Shown here one piece after another: positions 46,090-54,503 of a stretch of 64,000 nt of DNA (within the stretch, counting starts at the first letter, position 1; the number at the start of each line of letters is the position of its first letter). The notes beneath the pieces were generated by a model. The model worked only from the letters and a program-made list of their open reading frames with translations. It ran no database searches and was not told the DNA's origin. The translations under genes were made by a program, and so were the position numbers. The DNA is from Flavobacteriales bacterium (lineage in GTDB: Bacteria > Bacteroidota > Bacteroidia > Flavobacteriales_D > Sanyastnellaceae), in assembly GCA_016722445.1 (NCBI GenBank), contig JADKIZ010000016.1, positions 37,482-101,481 of the forward strand, read 5' to 3'.

Positions 46090-46800
46090 ATGAATATCGA
46101 AGAATACAACCAACAAACCATTGATCTGGAATCGAAATCGATTGCCAAGTCTTTCGTTGCTAATGTCTTTTCCTGGATGACCCTCGCCCTCGTCGTTTCC
46201 GGCGCCACTGCATGGTGGTTTGCAAGCAGCGGTCTCATCGTGAATATCCTCAGCGGATCGAAATTGTTGTTCTGGTTAATTGTACTCGCTCCTCTTGGTC
46301 TGGTGATGATCATGAGTTTTTCCCTCAATAAATTGTCCGTTGCAGCGCTCACAGGTTTGTTTATCGCATATTCTGCCATCAATGGCATTAGTCTGAGTAC
46401 TATTTTCCTCATCTATGCCATGTCGTCCATTGCCAAAGTCTTTTTCATCACTGCCGGTTTGTTTGTGACCATGGCTTTTATTGGCTATACCACCAAAACG
46501 GATTTAACCAAGATGGGATCAATCCTCATGATGGCATTGATTGGAATTATCATCGCTTCAGTCGTGAATTTTTTCATGCACAGTAGTGCAATGGACTATG
46601 TAATCAGCTGTATCGGTGTGTTGATTTTCACAGGACTTACTGCTTACGATACACAAAAGATCAAACGGATTGGAGCTGGTGTGGAATACGGAAGTGCAAC
46701 AGCAGGTAAACTTGCTATCATGGGAGCACTCAGCTTATATCTTGATTTTATCAATCTCTTCCTTTTCCTCCTCAGAATTTTTGGTGGAAGAAAGGACTAA
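46090..46800 (+). CDS. Bax inhibitor-1 / YccA family membrane protein
   Basis: 236 residues with seven predicted helices: SWMTLALVVSGATAWWF, LFWLIVLAPLGLVMIMSF, AALTGLFIAYSAINGISLST, IAKVFFITAGLFVTMAFIGY, MGSILMMALIGIIIASVVNF, ISCIGVLIFTGLTAYDTQKI and the C-terminal LYLDFINLFLFLLRIFG. The TAYDTQKI motif and the two-aspartate feature fit the TMBIM/BI-1 family of pH-gated calcium leak channels or membrane-protein partners of FtsH. Physiological role in bacteria is loosely defined. Flanked by terminators. Confidence 0.93.
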   Translation: MNIEEYNQQTIDLESKSIAKSFVANVFSWMTLALVVSGATAWWFASSGLIVNILSGSKLLFWLIVLAPLGLVMIMSFSLNKLSVAALTGLFIAYSAINGISLSTIFLIYAMSSIAKVFFITAGLFVTMAFIGYTTKTDLTKMGSILMMALIGIIIASVVNFFMHSSAMDYVISCIGVLIFTGLTAYDTQKIKRIGAGVEYGSATAGKLAIMGALSLYLDFINLFLFLLRIFGGRKD

Positions 46801-46893
46801 GCAGCTTTTGCTGTGCTTGGATTCAATGGCGACATAACGTTGCCATGTGTTGAATCAGATCGAATAATATGATCACTCATCCATAAGATCAAC

Positions 46894-46922
46894 AAAAAGG
46901 CGACCATTGGGCCGCCTTTTTT
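46894..46922. terminator. bidirectional terminator
   Basis: AAAAAGGCG / CGCCTTTTTT pair around a ten-base loop between the plus-strand BI-1 gene and the minus-strand barrel gene. A and T flanks serve both strands. Confidence 0.8.
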
Positions 46923-46967
46923 GTTTTGGTCGAGTGATCGATTAATCAAGGTAATGTTTTCTGCAAA

Positions 46968-47978
46968 TTATATGGTTGTTCGTGATCTCCTGTGATATCG
47001 AACATTTCCTCTTCGCTTGGTTTTTTTCTTGGTGAATTTCGCTTCGTTGATGATGAGATAATCTACTTTGAACAACGCATAAAAATATCCATCGTTGTCG
47101 GTTTCATCCCCGCGCTGTTGTCCTGTAGCGGTCACAAAATTAGGCTTGCCTTCATTTTCTGCACCCTGCGCTGGATTGGACAAGTATGCAGCAATATCGC
47201 CTTTCTGTTCTCCCAAATAGAGGTTCAGATCATTGGCGTTGTAATAACTGGTACTTACATCATCGATATAATCGGTGAAGGTGTAGCGGTAAGTCGCTTC
47301 AATTCCGAATGACCAATGTCTGTGCATCCTCACCATATAACTAAAGCCAATAGGAATATTTAATTGCGTGAGCTTATATGGATCTACACCGTTTGGAAGT
47401 CCCTGACCTTCTGTGCTCAGTGGAGAGAGCATGATCCATCTGTCTTGAAAATATACTTTCGGATTAAAATGGAAAACACCAACACCACCAAAAACCGTCA
47501 GGTATGAGGCACGGATATGCCATGGTGCACTTTCATTTTCTTTACTCCTCTGCAATTTATACTGGTGTCCTTTTTTCGACCCGATGCGCATAAAAAGTTC
47601 TGCCATCAAATCAACTTCGAAAATATTCGAACGAAAAGAGAGGTTGCGATTGTTTCTGTACTGCTCTTCGGTGAGTTTATCATTTCCACTCACTCGACCG
47701 TAATTGAAATTCACACGACCATAAAAGTTTTTGTGAAAAGCGTGACGATAACCTACAAATCCGGCGACATTGAATTCTGTAAATTCCAGATCGCGAAAAT
47801 CGTTGGTACCTACGTTGTCTTTACCTCCAAGGTCTCCTAGAAAATTGGATGCACCAATACCAAATTCGATGTGATCAGGATGGCGCAGATACGCCTCCTC
47901 CGTGAAGAAGTCGAAACGCTGTGCGTGAAGTACACACACCGTCAGTACAGCTAAGAATGTAAGGCAATTCCGTAACAC
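46968..47978 (-). CDS. DUF6089-like outer-membrane beta-barrel protein
   Basis: 336 residues with a signal peptide (LTFLAVLTVCVLHAQRFDF). The start of the mature chain has the characteristic EFGIGASNFLGDLGGKDNVG (G-x-x-N-F-x-G-D-L-G-G), then FVGYRHAFHKNFYGRVNFNY, SFRSNIFEVDLMAELFMRIG, LTVFGGVGVFHFNPKVYF and FGIEATYRYTFTDYIDDVST. This N-terminal motif and length are those of DUF6089-type barrels of Bacteroidota. The C-terminus is basic (TKKKTKRRGNVRYHRRSRT), unusual for a barrel and probably exposed. No function known. Confidence 0.8.
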   Translation of the reverse strand: MLRNCLTFLAVLTVCVLHAQRFDFFTEEAYLRHPDHIEFGIGASNFLGDLGGKDNVGTNDFRDLEFTEFNVAGFVGYRHAFHKNFYGRVNFNYGRVSGNDKLTEEQYRNNRNLSFRSNIFEVDLMAELFMRIGSKKGHQYKLQRSKENESAPWHIRASYLTVFGGVGVFHFNPKVYFQDRWIMLSPLSTEGQGLPNGVDPYKLTQLNIPIGFSYMVRMHRHWSFGIEATYRYTFTDYIDDVSTSYYNANDLNLYLGEQKGDIAAYLSNPAQGAENEGKPNFVTATGQQRGDETDNDGYFYALFKVDYLIINEAKFTKKKTKRRGNVRYHRRSRTTI

Positions 47979-48066
47979 GTCTCACAAAGATATGTAAGAT
48001 GTTAACTTTTCCTACCGCTGAAGTGAAATTTACCGGCTGAATGGTCAGGATCAGTTTCCGATCAGG

Positions 48067-48609
48067 TCATAAGTTTTTTCGGTTGACCAGTTTTTCCGAA
48101 ACGGAAAAAAGGGCTATTCCCGCGCAAACAGCCACATTCAGGGAGTGTTTTGTGCCATGTTGGGTGATTTCCACTGAACCTGTGCAATTCTTCAGAATGT
48201 CTTCAGCAACACCGTGAACTTCATTTCCTAAGACATATGCCGTATTCTTTGTGGATGGAACAAATTCACCCAATGGGATGCTACCTGTGGTTTGTTCCAA
48301 GGCAAATACCTCCATCCCTTCATTGCGGAGCATCTGCACGAGCTCGGCACCATCTTGAACATATTCCCAATCGACCGTGGTTGTGGCACCTAGTGCACTC
48401 TTCAATACTTCTCGGTGTGGCGGAACCGGGGTGTATCCGCAACAATAGATTTTTGCGATTCTGAAGGCATCTGCACTTCGAAAAATACTTCCGACATTCA
48501 AGCCACTCCGGATATTATCCAATATCAAAACAATGGGGAATTTTCCTGAAGCCTTGAATTCTTCGGCATTCATACGGCCTAATTCCGACATACTGAGCTT
48601 TTGCAACAT
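48067..48609 (-). CDS. TrmH/SpoU family RNA 2'-O-ribose methyltransferase
   Basis: 180 residues, alpha/beta-knot (SPOUT) fold. Motif 1 LILDNIRSGLNVGSIFRSAD, motif 2 TAYVLGNEVHGVAEDILKNC and motif 3 IEITQHGTKHSLNVAVCAG (text: VEITQHGTKHSLNVAVCAGI) give the S-adenosylmethionine site. The conserved arginine and asparagine (N-x-R-S) in motif 1 are catalytic in the family. The short size means no N-terminal substrate-binding domain, as in the small YibK/TrmL-like or RNA-methylase subfamilies. The target nucleotide in tRNA or rRNA is not predictable. It lies 62 bp downstream of sppA across a terminator. Confidence 0.9.
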   Translation of the reverse strand: MLQKLSMSELGRMNAEEFKASGKFPIVLILDNIRSGLNVGSIFRSADAFRIAKIYCCGYTPVPPHREVLKSALGATTTVDWEYVQDGAELVQMLRNEGMEVFALEQTTGSIPLGEFVPSTKNTAYVLGNEVHGVAEDILKNCTGSVEITQHGTKHSLNVAVCAGIALFSVSEKLVNRKNL

Positions 48610-48618
48610 GCTGCAAAA

Positions 48619-48645
48619 CTAAAAGAGCCGGCATGATGCCGGCTC
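48619..48645 (-). terminator. intrinsic terminator after sppA
   Basis: GAGCCGGC / GCCGGCTC stem with a five-base loop, followed on the minus strand by TTTTAG. It separates sppA from the downstream trmH-type gene. Confidence 0.8.
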
Positions 48646-48671
48646 CTTATTTATGGTGTCTTGTAATTGAC

Positions 48672-50468
48672 TTATTTTATTTCCATGAAAAATGGCAACC
48701 TCGCCTGGATTCCACGCATCTCTGTAAGGTGTTTGAAATTGGCCAGAGAATGATATTGATCGCCAAGTATCTCTTGTAGAATTTTAGCTTGTTTTTGTCC
48801 AGTAAGTTGTTGCATAAATTCTTCAAACGGATCAATCATTTTTGGTAAATCTTTTACCGCGTAATCTGTGAAACCGGCTTTGGCAGCAGCGGCTTTGACA
48901 CAAGCATCCAGATTGCCGATTTCATCTACCAATCCAATGTTCTTCGCATCTTCACCACTCCAAACCCGGCCTTGACCAATGCTATCCACGTTGGCCTGTG
49001 TCATATTACGACCTGTGGCTACTTTGGAGGTGAAGTCGTCATAGATAGATGTCACCATGGATTGCATCGCCTGCATCTCTTTTTCATCAAATGGCTTGTT
49101 GGTTGAAATGAGGTCAGCATGCGGATTGGTCTCATATCTGTCGAATGTGATACCAAGCTTGTTGTCCCAGAATTTCTGGAAGTTTGGAACTATGCCGAAT
49201 ACACCGATGGAACCCGTGATGGTGTTCGGATTGGCGTAGATTTTTTCTGCACTACAACTGATGTAATAACCACCAGATGCTGCATAATCACCCATGGAAA
49301 CATAGAATGTTTTTCCGCTGTCGCGAATGAGTTTGGTTTCTCTCCAAATGACATCGGATGCCAATGCACTACCTCCTGGTGAATTCACACGAAGAACAAT
49401 GGCTTTTACTTTTTCATCTTCTCTTGCTTCTTTCAAAGCGCGTGCGATACGCTCGCTTCCAATGGTCTCATCATTGCCTTCGCCACTTTCAATTGCGCCG
49501 ACTGCATACACGACAGCCACTTTGTCCTTTTTATAATCGGGTTCATCATCGTCGTCATCATCTTCATTTTTTTTCGAATGATATTCGTTCAGTGAGAACA
49601 GATTCATGTCGTCGTCTTTTGCAGTAGCATCCATTCCAACTTTGGATTTTAGAATGGAAATCACTTCATCGCGGTATTTCAAACCATCTACCATGTGGTA
49701 TTCAGCTACTTTGTCCGGAGTCACAAACATGAGCGAATCGGCATAGGCATTCAGAGACTCTATACTGATGTTTCTGGATTGTGAAATGCCCTCGAGCATG
49801 ATTCTCCAGATATCACTGATGAAGGTTTCGACCTGAACTTTATTGGCTTCAGACATATGGTCGTACATGAATGGTTCGACAGCACTCTTGAATTTATTGT
49901 TTGGACCACGGATGATCTGCGCTTCAATTTCGAGTTTGTCGAGCATCTTTTTGAAGAACATGATTTCAGCGTTGATGCCTCGCCAATCAAGCGATCCTTC
50001 TGGATAGAGGTAAACTTCATTGGCTGTAGATGCCAAATAGTAGGTACCTTGAGAATAATCCTCAGAATAAGCTACAATCCATTTTCCGCTCGCGCGAAAA
50101 TCTTCAAGGGCTTTGTGAACGTCGAGCATGGTGCTCGGAGAAGCCATCACTGATGAAGGCTCAAGGAAAATTCCTTTGATCTTCTCATCTTTTGCGGCGT
50201 CCTGTAAATCTTCGATGAATTGGTTGAGTCCGAGGTTGGCTTCAGACTGGAAACTACCAGGTTGAAATTTGATTTCACCTTCTGATGAACGCTCTGTGAT
50301 CACTTCATCCAGTTTAATGTGCAAAATGCTATTGTCGGTGAGCTTTTTCACCTTTTCATCTGATCCACTCACTGATGAAACAATCATGATCACGAAAATG
50401 AGGATGATCAGGACCATCGCCAACAATGTGCCGATGGTTGAAGCTATAAGTGCTTTGAAAAAATTCAT
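48672..50468 (-). CDS. sppA: signal peptide peptidase SppA, 67-kDa type
   Basis: 598 residues. One N-terminal membrane anchor (LLAMVLIILIFVIMIVSSVS), then two tandem S49 domains. The catalytic lysine lies in the first (GPNNKFKSAVEPFMYDHMSE, about residue 193) and the serine in the second (SMGDYAASGGYYISCSAEKI, about 396), as in E. coli SppA, which degrades cleaved signal peptides in the inner membrane. VLRVNSPGGSALASDVIW and NTITGSIGVFGIVPNFQKFW are further landmarks. Between the two domains sits an unusual acidic stretch (KNEDDDDDDEPDYKKD). Length is normal for the family. Confidence 0.95.
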   Translation of the reverse strand: MNFFKALIASTIGTLLAMVLIILIFVIMIVSSVSGSDEKVKKLTDNSILHIKLDEVITERSSEGEIKFQPGSFQSEANLGLNQFIEDLQDAAKDEKIKGIFLEPSSVMASPSTMLDVHKALEDFRASGKWIVAYSEDYSQGTYYLASTANEVYLYPEGSLDWRGINAEIMFFKKMLDKLEIEAQIIRGPNNKFKSAVEPFMYDHMSEANKVQVETFISDIWRIMLEGISQSRNISIESLNAYADSLMFVTPDKVAEYHMVDGLKYRDEVISILKSKVGMDATAKDDDMNLFSLNEYHSKKNEDDDDDDEPDYKKDKVAVVYAVGAIESGEGNDETIGSERIARALKEAREDEKVKAIVLRVNSPGGSALASDVIWRETKLIRDSGKTFYVSMGDYAASGGYYISCSAEKIYANPNTITGSIGVFGIVPNFQKFWDNKLGITFDRYETNPHADLISTNKPFDEKEMQAMQSMVTSIYDDFTSKVATGRNMTQANVDSIGQGRVWSGEDAKNIGLVDEIGNLDACVKAAAAKAGFTDYAVKDLPKMIDPFEEFMQQLTGQKQAKILQEILGDQYHSLANFKHLTEMRGIQARLPFFMEIK

Positions 50469-50642
50469 GGGTATTGACTTAAAGAATTATGATACAAACC
50501 TAACAGGAACTTTTGTCTTCCTGTGGATTGATTTACACCAACGGTACGCTGTCTTATTCAACGGCTTTGAAATCGTGCAGCCATTTTCGTTTGGCATATG
50601 GCGCAGTGGAAGTGCACCATACAATAACTATTTTCGCCTCCC

Positions 50643-51140
50643 ATGTCAGAACGACTCATCTATTTGTGTATCGGCGGTAATCTCGGTGAAAGGGAAGCCA
50701 ATCTTGAGGAAACCCGCATGTTCCTGAACTTCAATTTCGGAGATGTCGTGTCTGTATCTTCAGTCTATGAAACCGAGGCATGGGGAATGTCCGATGCTCC
50801 TGCGTTTCTCAATCAGGTTGTGCTCATCAAAAGTGAGTTGACGGATGAGGAGCTCCTCGCAGAAATCAGTGAACTGGAAGAGTTTTATGGCAGGGAAAGA
50901 GAGGAGGGACACTATCTCGACAGAGAAATGGATGTCGATATTCTTTTTATCGGAGATGCAAAAATCGAAACCGAACATTTGGTGGTTCCGCATCCTCGTC
51001 TGCATTTACGCCGTTTTGTGCTTGAACCCATGTGCGAATTGGCCCCGGATTTCATTCATCCTGTATTGATGAAATCCATTGAAGAATTGCTGAAGGTTTG
51101 TACCGATCCTTCAAAGGTGAAACTGATTAATGTAGAGTAA
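50643..51140 (+). CDS. folK: 2-amino-4-hydroxy-6-hydroxymethyldihydropteridine pyrophosphokinase FolK
   Basis: 165 residues. Transfers pyrophosphate from ATP to the pterin in folate synthesis. Landmarks: IYLCIGGNLGEREANLEETR at the start, SSVYETEAWGMSDAPAFLNQ, the ATP/Mg box DREMDVDILFIGD and VPHPRLHLRRFVLEPMCELA. With folE at 45.3 kb this adds a second folate gene to the window. The next gene begins 4 bp after its stop. Confidence 0.95.
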   Translation: MSERLIYLCIGGNLGEREANLEETRMFLNFNFGDVVSVSSVYETEAWGMSDAPAFLNQVVLIKSELTDEELLAEISELEEFYGREREEGHYLDREMDVDILFIGDAKIETEHLVVPHPRLHLRRFVLEPMCELAPDFIHPVLMKSIEELLKVCTDPSKVKLINVE

Positions 51141-51144
51141 GGCC

Positions 51145-51789
51145 GTGTATCGTTATATCGCCATAGAAGGAAATATTGGTTCCGGCAAAACGTCGCTCGC
51201 CCACATGGTGTCTGCGGATCTGCAAGCCAGATTAATCCTGGAAGAATTTGCAGACAATGCTTTTCTACCTAAATTTTACGAGCATCCTGAGAGATATGCC
51301 TTTCCGCTTGAGTTGAGTTTTTTATCTGAACGATATTCTCAACTCAAACGTGAAATGAATACACGGGATCTATTTTCGCCAGTGATTGTATCTGATTATT
51401 TCATCAGTAAGTGTCAGATTTTTGCGAAAAACAATCTCAATAAGGATGAGTATGAACTTTTTCTGAAGATGTTCGAAATTGTTCAGGGCGCTTGTCCTAA
51501 GCCTGATTTGTTGGTATATCTATATTTGAGTGTGGACCAACTTCAAGCGAATATCCGCAAGCGTGGCCGTGAATACGAACAAAAGATTACGGATGATTAT
51601 TTGGACAATATCCAGAAGCAATACCTGGAGTTTATTCGTCAGCATGAAGACATGCGCATTCTCATCATCGATACGAGTGGATTAGATTTCGTGAAAAATC
51701 GAGAAGATTATCTCTACCTGAGTAATCTCATCAATAAGCCGTATCAACGCGGTATTCACCGCATTGAGGCAAGAAGCATGACCGTTTGA
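51145..51789 (+). CDS. deoxynucleoside kinase (dNK family)
   Basis: 214 residues starting with GTG (an ATG is not available in frame). Phosphorylates deoxynucleosides in salvage. P-loop YIAIEGNIGSGKTSLAHMVS, then EEFADNAFLPKFYEHPERYA, the family D/E-R-S-like element replaced by VIVSDYFISKCQIFAKNNLN, PDLLVYLYLSVDQLQANIRK with the lid arginines KRGREYEQKIT, and the terminal IIDTSG. It is 4 bp after folK and probably cotranscribed. Nucleoside specificity (dG/dA against dT/dC) is not decided. Confidence 0.9.
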   Translation: MYRYIAIEGNIGSGKTSLAHMVSADLQARLILEEFADNAFLPKFYEHPERYAFPLELSFLSERYSQLKREMNTRDLFSPVIVSDYFISKCQIFAKNNLNKDEYELFLKMFEIVQGACPKPDLLVYLYLSVDQLQANIRKRGREYEQKITDDYLDNIQKQYLEFIRQHEDMRILIIDTSGLDFVKNREDYLYLSNLINKPYQRGIHRIEARSMTV

Positions 51790-51809
51790 TTGTCTTGTGA
51801 AAGTTCGAC

Positions 51810-52682
51810 TTAACCCAACACTTCTTTCATCTTCGCGCCGATCATCGCAGGGCTATCTACCACGTGAATGCCACAATCGCGCATGATTTTCTTTTTGGCA
51901 GCAGCACTTTCATCATCACCACTCACAATCGCTCCGGCATGTCCCATGGTACGGCCTTTAGGCGCAGTTTCTCCGGCAATGAATCCGACAACAGGTTTTT
52001 TGTTTCCATTTTCTTTGATCCAGCGAGCCGCTTTTGGTTCGAGTTCACCGCCAATCTCACCAATCATCACGATGCCCTTGGTTTCAGGGTCGTTCATCAA
52101 CAATTGAATGGCTTCAAGTGTGGTTGTTCCGATGATCGGATCACCGCCAATACCTATGGCTGTGGTAACACCGAGTCCTGCTTTGGCAATTTGGTCAGCA
52201 GCCTCATAAGTAAGTGTGCCTGATTTGGAGACAATTCCTACTGATCCTGATTTGAAGACGAAACCTGGCATGATTCCCACTTTGGCTTCTCCTGCAGTAA
52301 TCACTCCAGGACAGTTTGGGCCTATCAATGTACAGTTGCGGTCTTTGATGTATTCCTTGGCTTTTACCATATCCGCAACCGGAATACCTTCCGTAATCGT
52401 CACGATCACTTTGATCCCTGCTTCAGCGGCTTCCATGATCGCATCTGCAGCGAATGCCGGAGGTACGAAAATGATGCTCACGTCTGCGCCAGTATTTTTC
52501 ACGGCATCGGAAACTGTGTTGAACACTGGTCGATCCAAATGCGACGTGCCACCTTTGCCTGGTGTAACACCACCAACTACGTTGGTGCCGAATTCGATCA
52601 TTTGTGTTGCATGAAAGGAGCCTTCACTTCCTGTGAAACCCTGTACAATGACTTTTGAGTTTTTGCCGACTAATACGCCCAT
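51810..52682 (-). CDS. sucD: succinyl-CoA synthetase alpha subunit SucD
   Basis: 290 residues from the ATG at 52682 (MGVLVGKNSKVIVQGFTG), the usual length; a 27-codon in-frame extension to 52763 is not supported. CoA-binding N-domain with SKVIVQGFTGSEGSFHATQM and GGVTPGKGGTSHLDRPVF; NCTLIGPNCPGVITAGE; GIVSKSGTLTYEAADQIAKA; GIGGDPIIGTTTLE; and the phospho-histidine loop in GRTMGHAGAIVSGDDESAAA. It links succinyl-CoA to succinate with formation of ATP or GTP in the TCA cycle. sucC is not next to it, as is usual in Bacteroidota. Confidence 0.96.
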   Translation of the reverse strand: MGVLVGKNSKVIVQGFTGSEGSFHATQMIEFGTNVVGGVTPGKGGTSHLDRPVFNTVSDAVKNTGADVSIIFVPPAFAADAIMEAAEAGIKVIVTITEGIPVADMVKAKEYIKDRNCTLIGPNCPGVITAGEAKVGIMPGFVFKSGSVGIVSKSGTLTYEAADQIAKAGLGVTTAIGIGGDPIIGTTTLEAIQLLMNDPETKGIVMIGEIGGELEPKAARWIKENGNKKPVVGFIAGETAPKGRTMGHAGAIVSGDDESAAAKKKIMRDCGIHVVDSPAMIGAKMKEVLG

Positions 52683-52814
52683 AGATGGATCAAGAATTTG
52701 GGGGCGAAAATAACGCATGATGTCCATCTCTGGCCTACCCAATTTCTCCACATTGATTTTCAAAAATTATTTGTTGGGGATGTTCACATTTTAAATGAGG
52801 ATCGATTATCCATC

Positions 52815-54473
52815 ATGAAAAATATCCTGAATACTTTTATCGTCATTGCTTTATCACAAGGCAACATCAATGCTCAGTATCTTGGCTGGGCAAAACATTT
52901 CGTCGGATCAACAGGTTCATTTTGGGACATAGGCGGTTCCGTTGATGTCGATTCGCAAGGAAATGTCTTCAATGCTGGGGAATTTCAAGGTACTGTCGAC
53001 TTCGATCCGGGAAGCGGGGTGTCGAATCTTTCATCGGCGAATCAAACAGATGATATCTATATCTGTAAACTCACTGCGGAAGGAAACTTGGTTTGGGCCA
53101 AAAAATTTGGCAGCAATGATGAAGATCGAGCTATGGCGATTAAAGTGGACCATGAAGACAATGTCTATGTGGCCGGATATTTTCATGGTAATGTTGATTT
53201 CGATCCGGGTAGCGGCACTGCTGAAATCAGCGGTGATCATGACGTTTTCCTGCTCAAGTTGGATTCGAACGGTGATTTTCTGTGGGTCAAAAAATTCGGT
53301 GACTCCAGTTTTGCCTTGGCACAAGCCATTGCCGTAAATGATGCCAATGAAATTGTACTCTCCATGTCTTTTTCCGGAAATCTGGATGCTGATCCTGGTT
53401 CTGGAGTGGATATGATTGAAAACCCAGGAACCGCGGTGGCGCTCATCAAAATGGATGAACAAGGGGAATTTCAATGGTCAGCGCCAATTATCGGTACAGG
53501 TGTTTATCTGACAGAAATTTTGTTTGATGGGGCGGGCCAGTTGTGCTCAACAGGTTGGGTTACGGCCAATGCTGACATGGATCCGGGATCGGGTACGGTG
53601 AGTTTCTTGAATCCTGCTGGCGCAAGTTTTCTTCAGGTATTGGACACCGATGGAAATCTTGTTTGGGTGAAACAATTTGCCGGTGTAAATGGCAATGCTC
53701 AAGATATGATCATTGATGAAGCTGGTGATTTTTATTTTACAGGTAGCTATAATTTTTTGAGTGATTTCGATCCATCTGCCGCAGATTTTTTAATGTCTGC
53801 CGTGGGTTCACAGGATGTGTTTATCCTGAAGTTGAATGCTCAAGGGAATTTTGTGTGGGCACAATCGATGGGGGGATTTCAGCAGGATCGTGCGCACGCG
53901 CTTGATCTGAGCAACGGTCAGTTATTTATCACCGGGCATTTCACCAGCAGTGCTGATCTTGAACCCGGCGACAATGAAACTTTGTTTACCTCGGCTGGCT
54001 TACATGATATTTTCGTGACTTCCATTTCTACAGATGGTACTTTCAACTGGACCGTTACATGCGGTGGTACATTGGATGAAGTAGCATATGACATCGTCAC
54101 AGATGGAAATGGCGCACATTACATCACTGGAGGATTTCAGGGTACAGCAGACCTCGATCCGACATCTGGCGTCCAGAATTTCACATCAGGTGGCAGTTAT
54201 GACATCTATATGATTCGGATCAATGAATTGCCTGCATCTATTGGAGAAACGGCGATTCCAGTCATTCGGGCTTTCCCGAACCCCGCTCAAGAAATGGTTC
54301 AATTTGTAGGTTGTGGAAAAATCAATTTGCTTGAAGTATTTGACGCAACAGGGAATCTTGTTGCTACAGAAACAGCATCCACTTTACTTGTGAATGAATT
54401 GCCATCTGGAGTTTACACCGTTTTGGTGCATACCAATGAAGGAATGATAACATCGCGATTTACAAGGTTGTAA
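52815..54473 (+). CDS. secreted SBBP-type propeller protein with type IX sorting domain
   Basis: 552 residues from the ATG at 52815 (TFIVIALSQGNINAQ, signal peptide). The body is built of about nine near-identical units of 50-55 residues, each with a Asp-Pro-Gly-Ser-Gly-type turn: VDFDPGSGVSNLSS, VDFDPGSGTAEISG, LDADPGSGVDMIEN, ADMDPGSGTVSFLN, SDFDPSAADFLM, ADLEPGDNETLF and ADLDPTSGVQNF, alternating with G-N-F/L-V-W-A-K/Q strands (LVWAKKFGSNDEDRA, FVWAQSMGGFQQDRA). This matches SBBP seven-plus-blade propellers. The end AFPNPAQEMVQFVGCGKINL, LEVFDATGNLVATE and SRFTRL is a type IX sorting domain. Surface or extracellular protein; ligand unknown. Confidence 0.85.
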   Translation: MKNILNTFIVIALSQGNINAQYLGWAKHFVGSTGSFWDIGGSVDVDSQGNVFNAGEFQGTVDFDPGSGVSNLSSANQTDDIYICKLTAEGNLVWAKKFGSNDEDRAMAIKVDHEDNVYVAGYFHGNVDFDPGSGTAEISGDHDVFLLKLDSNGDFLWVKKFGDSSFALAQAIAVNDANEIVLSMSFSGNLDADPGSGVDMIENPGTAVALIKMDEQGEFQWSAPIIGTGVYLTEILFDGAGQLCSTGWVTANADMDPGSGTVSFLNPAGASFLQVLDTDGNLVWVKQFAGVNGNAQDMIIDEAGDFYFTGSYNFLSDFDPSAADFLMSAVGSQDVFILKLNAQGNFVWAQSMGGFQQDRAHALDLSNGQLFITGHFTSSADLEPGDNETLFTSAGLHDIFVTSISTDGTFNWTVTCGGTLDEVAYDIVTDGNGAHYITGGFQGTADLDPTSGVQNFTSGGSYDIYMIRINELPASIGETAIPVIRAFPNPAQEMVQFVGCGKINLLEVFDATGNLVATETASTLLVNELPSGVYTVLVHTNEGMITSRFTRL

Positions 54474-54503
54474 TGATGGTGCATCCTTCGGATTTTTGCA
54501 GTT

